Shown: positions 6,484 through 13,427 of the stretch, piece after piece
Layout of the letters: the number at the start of each line of letters is the position of its first letter
Numbering within the stretch: the stretch's first letter is position 1
Assembly (NCBI GenBank): GCA_964371655.1
Contig: CAYJOD010000109.1
Coordinates: 1 to 18,917 of the forward strand
Length of the DNA stretch: 18,917 nt
From: CAZGSN01 sp964371655
GTDB taxonomy: Bacteria; Desulfobacterota; Binatia; HRBIN30
Reading direction: 5' to 3'
Translations under genes and position numbers: made by a program
Notes under the pieces: model-generated
Told to the model about the DNA's origin: nothing
The model's input: the letters and a program-made list of their open reading frames with translations, nothing else
The model's database searches: none

Positions 6484-8661
6484 TCACGACAAGCCGCCGG
6501 GAAGGACTGGCTGCGCCGGGTCGAACGTCTCGATCCCAGCACGGATGATCTCGAAGGAAATCCCCAGAGCCCAGGCCGCCCCCACGGCAGCGAGGAGCTG
6601 GGTGCGTTCCACCGCTGGCCTTGCGGAACCGAGCGGCAGGCTCGCGATCTCGGCGATCGGAGTTTCGTCCAGCCCCACGCTCAGAACGATGTGCCCGTCA
6701 CTGGCCAGCACCGCCCGTCGACCCGCAGCGCGATGGGCAGCAAGAACCTCGAGATCGGGATCGGTGCCAAAGAAGATCACGTCCCCGTCACATAGCTTTG
6801 CCATCTGCGCTACCAGAGGATCGTGGGCATTGAGCACCGCCGCGCCGTCCGGCAGGACGACATCGACCTGAGTGCGCAGCACGTTGTACATCTGCTCGGG
6901 GGTCTGGATGTCGAATTCCGGGAGGCGCGCTGCCGGGTCGATGGCGCTGACCACGGCCACCTGGCAGCGATCGTAGGCCAGGCCCTCGGCGACCATCGAA
7001 TACCCGCCGTTCTCGCAGACCGCGACCTCCACCCCGCGGTTGAGCAACAGCCGATGCGCGGCGTCCCAGTTGGCACAGTCGCCTTGTTTCACCAGGCGCC
7101 GATCGAGGTAGAGACCGTCGCTACAGGCAAGCCCGACCCGCTTGCCGCTGAGATGCAGGACGCGTGACACCAGGCGCGCGATCATCGCCATCCCGTGGGT
7201 GCCGGAAATTCCGACAATGGGGATGCGCCCGCCTTTGCCTGGCGGAAACAAGTGACCGACGATCGCCTCGCCCACCGGACGTGGCGCACCGGTGCCCGGC
7301 TGCAGGTGGGGCAGCAAGCCCGGGCCGGAATTGACCGCCACCACCGCACCCTGCTGCGTGTCGAGCGGGCGCGAGACATCCTCCGCCACAAGATCGACGC
7401 CGGCGATGTCGAGTCCGGCCACGCGTGCGGCAAGAGTGACCGCAGCGGCGATGCTCGGATGCACCAGGTCGGTGACATCGACCGACACGTTGCCGTGGCG
7501 GCGAATCATGATCTGCGCGCCCGCCGCTGGAATCGACTCGGGGGCGTAGCCCTGGCGTGCAAGCTCGCAGCGGGTCACGGCATCGATCCGCATCAAGTTC
7601 AACGGGTACGCGTGCGCGGCTCCCCGGCGTGGATCGGAATTCAGATCACGCTCGATGAGCTCGGCAACGGTTGCCGTACCATCGCCCGTAACTACCGCCG
7701 GCTCGCCGCGGGCCGCAGCGACCAAGTCTCTGCCGATGACCAACATCCGGTGTTCGAGGCCGCGGACGAACTGTTCGACGATGACGCCGCGACTCTCCTC
7801 CCGCGCTGCAGCATACGCCAGCGTCACCTCCTCGCGCGTTGTGAGATCGGTGAACACGGCTCGCCCGTGGCTGGCGTCATTCGGCTTGACCACGACCGCT
7901 GCTTGCAGCTCCTGCACCGCCTCCCAAGCGTCGTCGGCACTCGCCACCAGTCGTCCCTTGGGGACGGGCACACCACACGACTTGAGTAAACTGCGGGTGA
8001 GGTCCTTGTCGCGCGAAATCCCCTGCGCAATGGCGCTCGTCAGATCGGTCTCAGCTGTCCAGATGCGGTGCTGGCTTGCCCCGTGACCGAGCTGCACCAG
8101 ATTACCTTCGGAGAGGCGGATCGCTGGAATTTGGCGCTCCTCAGCGGCACTGACGATGCAGGCGGTGCTCGGCCCGAGACACAAATCATCGGCCATCGTG
8201 CGTAGTGCGGCGATGGCGGCCGCCGCATCGAAGCGACGATCCTCGATCGCGGCCATGACCAGATCGCGCCCACTACGCAACGCGGCTTCGGTCACCGTCT
8301 CTTGCCAGGTGCGCACCACCACTTTGTAAACGCCGGGCGTCGACGTTTCGCGGGCTCGCCCGAAGCCGCCGGGCATGCCGGCTAGATTCTGCAGCTCGAG
8401 GGTAACGTGTTCGAGGATGTGTCCCGCCCAGGTGCCTTCGCGTACGCGCTTCAGGAAGCCCCCGGATTCACCGTAGCTACAGCGATGCTCGCAAAGCGAG
8501 GGCAGCCAGGCGGTCAGACGCTCGTAGAAGCCTGGAATTGTGTTGGAAGGAGAATCTTCGAGCGCTCCAATATCGACCCGCGCTTCCAGTACCGGCCGGT
8601 AGGTCCACATATTGGGTCCGCGCAGGCAGGTGACACTCCGAATTTCTATATCTCTCTTCAT
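6484..8661 (-). CDS. CphA-like partner protein with degenerate ATP sites (CphA2/CphA'-type)
   Basis: A 725-residue cyanophycin synthetase homologue, first gene of the cph operon. The N domain is very well conserved: LRGPNMWTYRPV, PSNTIPGFYERL, SYGESGGF, GTWAGHILEHVTLELQNLAG with HxxEH at 81-85, and RETSTPGVYKVVV. The ATP-grasp domain keeps VVVKPNDASHG and GVDLVAE, but the metal-binding glutamate is Ala442 in VVAVNSGPG. The Mur domain P-loop reads GTHGMAM (487-493), with the lysine and threonine lost, and the TNxGxDHLG site reads SAIDPAARL. The C-terminal Mur domain is missing; only 66 bases separate its stop from the next gene, so this is not a nearby frameshift. The start is ATG 8661, just before MKRDIEIRSVTCLRGPN; an upstream ATG at 8715 is open but adds non-family sequence. 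Cyanobacterial CphA2 also lacks the C-terminal domain. A structural or primer-making role is inferred. Confidence 0.85.
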   Translation of the reverse strand: MKRDIEIRSVTCLRGPNMWTYRPVLEARVDIGALEDSPSNTIPGFYERLTAWLPSLCEHRCSYGESGGFLKRVREGTWAGHILEHVTLELQNLAGMPGGFGRARETSTPGVYKVVVRTWQETVTEAALRSGRDLVMAAIEDRRFDAAAAIAALRTMADDLCLGPSTACIVSAAEERQIPAIRLSEGNLVQLGHGASQHRIWTAETDLTSAIAQGISRDKDLTRSLLKSCGVPVPKGRLVASADDAWEAVQELQAAVVVKPNDASHGRAVFTDLTTREEVTLAYAAAREESRGVIVEQFVRGLEHRMLVIGRDLVAAARGEPAVVTGDGTATVAELIERDLNSDPRRGAAHAYPLNLMRIDAVTRCELARQGYAPESIPAAGAQIMIRRHGNVSVDVTDLVHPSIAAAVTLAARVAGLDIAGVDLVAEDVSRPLDTQQGAVVAVNSGPGLLPHLQPGTGAPRPVGEAIVGHLFPPGKGGRIPIVGISGTHGMAMIARLVSRVLHLSGKRVGLACSDGLYLDRRLVKQGDCANWDAAHRLLLNRGVEVAVCENGGYSMVAEGLAYDRCQVAVVSAIDPAARLPEFDIQTPEQMYNVLRTQVDVVLPDGAAVLNAHDPLVAQMAKLCDGDVIFFGTDPDLEVLAAHRAAGRRAVLASDGHIVLSVGLDETPIAEIASLPLGSARPAVERTQLLAAVGAAWALGISFEIIRAGIETFDPAQPVLPGGLS

Positions 8662-9104
8662 CAACTGCCCCACAGCGATGCCACAATTCGACCAGGGTAA
8701 GAAAAAAGCCGGCACAGTGGAAGGACGAAGTGGGTCGCGGCCCCACTGCGATCCACTCCCAGGTCTGCCGGAGCGGCAGCACGGGAAGAAGGTTGCTCTT
8801 CATCCGTCGTCGACAATCGTCGTTCATGACACGCTCCGAGAACTCCGCTACACCGCGTCGTCGATATCAGGGGTGCAGTCGCTTCGCTACCTGACCTCCT
8901 GCTGGGTATTGGGTCGCTTTGATTGTCATTCCGAGCCGTCGCAATTTCCGCGGCGAGGAACCTTCCGGCGGCGACGGTGGGCACTACATTCCACTGCAGT
9001 CCTCGCTTCGCTCGGGATGACATCGAGCGAAAATATCAAACTGACCCACCACCGGACCTTTCTCCGGCGCGACTCACCCGGGCGGCTGTGATAGAGCGCC
9101 GCTC
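8662..9104. other. Divergent intergenic region, 443 bp, no gene
   Basis: This gap separates the leftward cph operon from the rightward sugar-transport operon and must hold both promoters, though I see no convincing -35/-10 pair on either strand. Open frames across it show no recognisable protein. Its right half contains a palindromic repeat (8924-9022), listed separately. No riboswitch or operator was recognised. Confidence 0.6.
8924..9022. repeat. MITE/REP-like element with 13-bp terminal inverted repeats
   Basis: The ends TGTCATTCCGAGC (8924-8936) and GCTCGGGATGACA (9010-9022) are reverse complements with one mismatch. The 99-bp length and the end sequence resemble the widespread GTCATTCCGAGC-type palindromic repeats seen in many environmental genomes (recalled, not searched). 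No flanking target duplication is evident. It lies in the divergent promoter region, so it could affect expression of either operon. Confidence 0.7.
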
Positions 9105-10385
9105 ATGTTGCGGGTCCTGATCATCGTCGTAGCGGCGGCCTTGGCAAGCGGCCTGAGCGCATGCCGCCCGCGCGCGCCAGTCGCCGACAGCGTCGTGCTC
9201 TGGGCCATGGGGCGCGAGGGTGAGCTGGTGCGTGGTCTCCTGCCCGAATTCGAGCGCCGTACCGGGGTGCAGGTCACCGTGCAACAGATCCCGTGGGGTG
9301 CCGCGCACGAGAAGCTGCTCACCGCCTACGTCGGCGACGCCCTGCCCGACGTCTTCCAAGTTGGCAACACCTGGATCCCCGAGCTCGCTGCACTGGGCGC
9401 GGTCGAGCCCGTCGACGACTGGATGGCGGGCTCGAGTGTGGTGGCGCGCGACGACTACTTCCCCGGAATCCTCGACACCAACGTGATCGACGGCGCGACC
9501 TATGGCGTGCCCTGGTACGTCGACACGCGTCTCTTGTTTCTACGCAGCGATCTTCTCGCCGAGGTCGGGGTGACGCAGCCGCCGGCGACTTGGGCGGCGT
9601 GGCTCGACGCCATGCTACGCTTGCAGCAGCGCCCCGGTACACAGGGCTACGCGATTCTGCTGCCGTTCAACGAATGGCAGTTGCCGGTCATCCTGGCCAT
9701 GCAACGCGGCGCCTCGTTGCTACGCGACCACGACTGCTACGGCAACTTTCGTAGCGCCGAGTTTCGTTCCGGTTTCGATTTCTATCTGCAGCTCTTCGCA
9801 CGCGGCCTGGCACCGCGCGGCGGCGAGGCCCAGGCCGCTAACATCTATCAGGATTTCGCAGCCGGGTATTTCGGGTTCTACGTGACTGGTCCGTGGAACT
9901 TGGGGGAGTTTCGGGCGCGGCTGCCGGCGGCGCTGCAGAGCCATTGGACCACCGCCCCCATGCCCGCACCCAGCGCCGGCACGCCGGGCGTGTCGGTGGC
10001 CGGCGGCTCGAGCCTTGTCTTGTCGGCGGCGTCGCCGCGCCGGGCGGCGGCGTGGAAGCTCATCGAGTACTTGTCGGAAGTGCCGACGCAGCAGCAGTTC
10101 TACGCCCTCGGCGGCGATCTGCCGTCGCGGCGCTCGGCCTGGGAGGGCGCGGCGCTCGCGGGCAATGAACAGGCGCAGGCGTTTGCGCGGCAGCTGTCGT
10201 TCGTGCGTTCGACACCCAAGATCCCCGAGTGGGAACGGATCGCCAGCCGCATCGCGCAGTACGCGGAGGCGGCGGCGCGTCAGACCATGACGGTCGACGC
10301 CGCCCTGGCGGCGTTGGATGCCGACACCGACACCATCTTGGAGAAACGGCGCTGGCTGGTGGCGCGCGCGGAGTCGCGCCGATGA
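9105..10385 (+). CDS. Sugar ABC transporter substrate-binding lipoprotein (CUT1, UgpB/MalE-like)
   Basis: A 426-residue extracytoplasmic binding protein of the SBP family 1 type. Residues 1-20 form a lipoprotein signal with lipobox LSAC, Cys20 being the predicted lipidation site. The early segment VVLWAMGREGELVRGLLPEF and VTVQQIPWGAAHEKLLTAYV, then DALPDVFQVGNTWIPELAALGA and GVPWYVDTRLLFLRSDLL, follow the family pattern closely. It captures a sugar or glycerol-phosphate-like solute and passes it to the two permeases encoded next; the exact substrate cannot be read from the sequence. Its stop overlaps the start of the first permease (ATGA). The ATG at 9105 has only a weak ribosome-binding site but gives a complete signal peptide. 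Confidence 0.92.
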   Translation: MLRVLIIVVAAALASGLSACRPRAPVADSVVLWAMGREGELVRGLLPEFERRTGVQVTVQQIPWGAAHEKLLTAYVGDALPDVFQVGNTWIPELAALGAVEPVDDWMAGSSVVARDDYFPGILDTNVIDGATYGVPWYVDTRLLFLRSDLLAEVGVTQPPATWAAWLDAMLRLQQRPGTQGYAILLPFNEWQLPVILAMQRGASLLRDHDCYGNFRSAEFRSGFDFYLQLFARGLAPRGGEAQAANIYQDFAAGYFGFYVTGPWNLGEFRARLPAALQSHWTTAPMPAPSAGTPGVSVAGGSSLVLSAASPRRAAAWKLIEYLSEVPTQQQFYALGGDLPSRRSAWEGAALAGNEQAQAFARQLSFVRSTPKIPEWERIASRIAQYAEAAARQTMTVDAALAALDADTDTILEKRRWLVARAESRR

Positions 10386-11494
10386 AGCACTTGCGCCGGT
10401 TCATTCATGAACTGCGGGCTGCCTCGATACGCCGCCGAAAGGACGGCGGCTACTCGGCACGAACGGACAAGAGCGGGTCGGGAAAAGATCTCCCGTTCGT
10501 CCCCAGTAGGAGCCCATTTTTTCAGGCTCCGTATCGAGGGACGGAAAAGGGTCGTGAATTGTCCGAGTCGCGCCAGGCGCACCGGCGCGCACGCAACCCC
10601 GGGATCTGGTTCGCCGCACCGGCCGTGTTCCTGCTGGCGCTCTTCTTCCTGGTCCCGGTAGGCGGCGCTCTGGTGCTCAGCCTGACGGACTTCGACATCT
10701 ATGCCATCGCTGACGCCAGCACGTTGCGCCTCGTCGGGCTCGACAACTACCTGCGTCTGCTGCGCGACCCGCTTTTCTGGGTGGCGCTGAAGAACACCGC
10801 CTACTTCGCCGCCGTCGGCGGGCCACTCTCGGTCGCCGTATCCTTTGCCGCGGCGCTGCTGCTCAACAGCAAGCTCACCCGTTTCCGCACCCTGTTCCGG
10901 ACCATCCTGTTTCTGCCGGTGGTGACGACGCTGGTGGCGGTCGCCGTGGTGTGGCGCGCCATCTACCATCCGCGCTTCGGGCTGCTGAACTACGCCCTGT
11001 CCGCCGTGGGTATCGGTGCCATCGATTGGCTGGGCGATCCACGCTGGGCCATGCCCGCGCTGATCGTCATGGCGGTGTGGAAGAGCTTCGGCTTCAACAT
11101 GATCATCTTCGTCGCCGGGCTGCAGAGCATTCCCGAGCGCCTGTACGAAGCGGCGCGCGTCGATGGGGCGAGCGGCCGCGCCCAGCTACGCCACGTGACC
11201 CTGCCGATGCTGGCACCCACCTTCCTATTCGTCGGCGTCACCACGGCGATCGGCTATCTGCAATTGTTCGCGGAGCCCTACGTGATGACCCAAGGCGGTC
11301 CTGCGCACAGCACTCTGAGCGTGGTTCTGTTCATGTACGAGCAAGGCTTCCGCTGGTGGAACCTCGGCTATGCCGCGGCCACGGCGTTCGTGCTGTTCGC
11401 CATCATCGCGCTGCTGACCGCACTGGGCCTGCGTTTGCGCAGCCATCACAGCGATGCCGCCGGCGCCGGCGATGCGGTACGAGGTGGGGCATGA
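10382..11494 (+). CDS. Sugar ABC transporter permease 1 (MalF/UgpA-like) with an element-derived N-terminal extension
   Basis: Inner-membrane permease of a CUT1 sugar importer. From ATG 10382, which overlaps the binding-protein stop as ATGA, it has 370 residues. The family core begins only at NPGIWFAAPAVFLLALFFLV, and the coupling (EAA) loop EAARVDGASGRAQL starts at residue 256. Residues 14-53 are encoded by an inverted-repeat element (10422-10539), which gives a basic, low-complexity cytoplasmic tail not expected in the family. An in-frame TTG at 10559, preceded by AAGGG at seven bases, would give 311 residues, close to the usual length; translation may start there instead. The stop overlaps the next permease start (ATGA). 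Substrate is unknown. Confidence 0.88.
   Translation: MKHLRRFIHELRAASIRRRKDGGYSARTDKSGSGKDLPFVPSRSPFFQAPYRGTEKGRELSESRQAHRRARNPGIWFAAPAVFLLALFFLVPVGGALVLSLTDFDIYAIADASTLRLVGLDNYLRLLRDPLFWVALKNTAYFAAVGGPLSVAVSFAAALLLNSKLTRFRTLFRTILFLPVVTTLVAVAVVWRAIYHPRFGLLNYALSAVGIGAIDWLGDPRWAMPALIVMAVWKSFGFNMIIFVAGLQSIPERLYEAARVDGASGRAQLRHVTLPMLAPTFLFVGVTTAIGYLQLFAEPYVMTQGGPAHSTLSVVLFMYEQGFRWWNLGYAAATAFVLFAIIALLTALGLRLRSHHSDAAGAGDAVRGGA
10422..10539. repeat. Cloverleaf-like palindromic element inside a coding region
   Basis: Outer arms CCTCGATACG (10422-10431) and CGTATCGAGG (10530-10539) pair perfectly. Inner arms at 10450-10466 (CTACTCGGCACGAACGG) and 10493-10509 (CCGTTCGTCCCCAGTAG) pair with two mismatches. 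Between outer and inner arms each side has its own hairpin: CCGCCG/CGGCGG (10432-10449) on the left and GAGCC/GGCTC (10510-10529) on the right. Weak pairing may extend to 10403-10559. The reading frame of the permease passes through without a stop. The shape recalls Rickettsia palindromic elements, which also insert in frame, but no relationship is shown. Confidence 0.85.
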
Positions 11495-12312
11495 GCCGAG
11501 CCGTGCGCACGCTGGCCGTGCACGCGACCTTGGTCGCCTTGGCGTTGCTGACCCTGGCGCCGTTGCTGTGGATGGTTTCCGCTTCGCTGATGAGCTCGGG
11601 CGAAGCGAACACGTTCCCGCCGCAACTACTGCCGCGGCAGCCCGGCTGGCAGCAGTACCGCATCCTGTTCGAGCGCCTGCGGCTCGGCGCCGCTCTCTTC
11701 AACAGCGCGTTTCTGGCGGCGGCGATCACGGCGCTGTCGCTGCTGATCAACTCGATGGCCGGTTACGCGTTTGCGAAGCTGCCCTTTCGCGGCCGCGCCC
11801 CGCTGTACCGGTGGATGCTGGCGGCCCTTCTCATTCCCGGACAACTGGGCACGCTTCCTCTGTTCCTCATGTTGAAGCAGATCGGCGCGATCAATTCGTA
11901 CTGGGGCGTGATCATTCCCGGGATGGCCAGCATCTTCGGCATCTTCCTGATCCGCCAGTACATGCTGTCGATCCCCGACAGCATCCTCGACGCCGCCCGG
12001 GTGGACGGCGCGAGCGAAGCTCGCATCTATTGGTCGTTGGTCCTGCCCGCCAGCCGGCCGATCTTGGTCACCCTAGCCATGTTCACCTTCGTCGGAGCTT
12101 GGAATGACTTTCTGTGGCCATTGGTCGTGCTCACCAGCGACGAGCTCTACACCCTGCCCGTCGCACTGGCCAACCTCACCGGCGAGCACGCGCTGGATAC
12201 GGAGCTGACGATGGCCGGTTCGGTGGTGACGATCGCGCCCGTCGCCGTCCTCTTCATCGCCCTGCAGCGCTACTACGTCGCGGGAATTCTCGGCGGCAGC
12301 GTCAAGGAATAA
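11491..12312 (+). CDS. Sugar ABC transporter permease 2 (MalG/UgpE-like)
   Basis: A 273-residue inner-membrane permease, normal length for the MalG/UgpE group. It starts with a hydrophobic segment (LVALALLTLAPLLWMVSASL), continues through NSAFLAAAITALSLLINSMAGYAFAK, and carries the EAA coupling loop as DAARVDGASEARIYWSLVLP from residue 167. It ends with the typical YYVAGILGGSVKE. ATG 11491 overlaps the first permease stop and is preceded by GAGGTGG, a strong ribosome-binding site. It pairs with permease 1 to form the channel. No ATPase gene follows, so the importer probably shares an MsmK/UgpC-type ATPase encoded elsewhere, as many CUT1 systems do. Confidence 0.93.
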   Translation: MSRAVRTLAVHATLVALALLTLAPLLWMVSASLMSSGEANTFPPQLLPRQPGWQQYRILFERLRLGAALFNSAFLAAAITALSLLINSMAGYAFAKLPFRGRAPLYRWMLAALLIPGQLGTLPLFLMLKQIGAINSYWGVIIPGMASIFGIFLIRQYMLSIPDSILDAARVDGASEARIYWSLVLPASRPILVTLAMFTFVGAWNDFLWPLVVLTSDELYTLPVALANLTGEHALDTELTMAGSVVTIAPVAVLFIALQRYYVAGILGGSVKE

Positions 12313-12343
12313 AGGCAGCGCATCGCGGCTCTGAGCCTGAGCC

Positions 12344-12497
12344 GGCTTTGCCCAACAATTCGGTTCCGGGTTCGGAGTTCCGCCTTTAGGCGGCCTCAGC
12401 GGAATGCCAGCGTTCCAATTGGCACCGCCTAAAGGCGGAACTCCAAACGGTCCGCGTGTTGCTTGCACACGGGCCCGACGAATTGTTGGGCAAAGCC
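12344..12497. mobile_element. MITE-like element, 154 bp, with 19-bp TIRs and 9-bp target duplication
   Basis: Terminal inverted repeats GGCTTTGCCCAACAATTCG (12344-12362) and CGAATTGTTGGGCAAAGCC (12479-12497) are perfect. An internal pair, 12374-12393 and 12425-12444 (each containing CCGCCTTTAGGCGG or its complement), is also perfect over 20 bases. Directly outside both ends is the 9-base repeat GCCTGAGCC (12335-12343 and 12498-12506). There is no open frame inside, so it is non-autonomous; the mobilising transposase is unknown. Confidence 0.85.
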
Positions 12498-12567
12498 GCC
12501 TGAGCCTATGCCTGTGCCTTGCCTCAGCCGTCGCAAGGCATAGGCGAGGCATAGGCTGAGGCTGAGG
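12498..12567. repeat. Imperfect palindrome interrupted by the MITE
   Basis: GCCTGAGCCTATGCC (12498-12512) pairs with GGCATAGGCTGAGGC (12549-12563) with one mismatch. A nested stem GTGCCTTGC/GCAAGGCAT sits near the centre. The left arm continues on the other side of the MITE at 12330-12343, so the original palindrome was longer. It lies between the sugar operon and the crotonase gene and could act as a terminator for the operon, although no T-run follows. Confidence 0.7.
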
Positions 12568-12605
12568 TACTGTCTGTTATTCCTGATCTGTGCTCTGCTT
12601 TGTGC

Positions 12606-13379
<774 letters not shown>

Positions 13380-13382
13380 TCG

Positions 13383-13416
13383 CCGACCGATCCGACCGAT
13401 CGGTCGGATCGGTCGG
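13383..13416. terminator. Perfect 34-bp palindrome, probable bidirectional terminator
   Basis: The 17-base arm CCGACCGATCCGACCGA is followed directly by its exact reverse complement. It lies between the stops of two convergent genes (13379 and 13428), and on the plus strand it is followed by the pyrimidine-rich AGTTCTTTCTCC. A two-way terminator is the simplest reading. The arm is itself a near-tandem repeat of CCGACCGAT, and a dimeric regulator operator is a less likely alternative. Confidence 0.7.
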
Positions 13417-13427
13417 AGTTCTTTCTC

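Noticed and set aside
10229..10381. Upstream in-frame extension of permease 1 starting at 10229
   Set aside because: It overlaps the end of the binding-protein gene, encodes non-family sequence, and the ATGA overlap at 10382 is the natural start.
12344..12497. Second attC-like or CRISPR-like structure in the sugar-operon/crotonase gap
   Set aside because: The arms lack integron core boxes and there is no regular spacer pattern; the perfect TIRs and 9-bp duplication fit a MITE.
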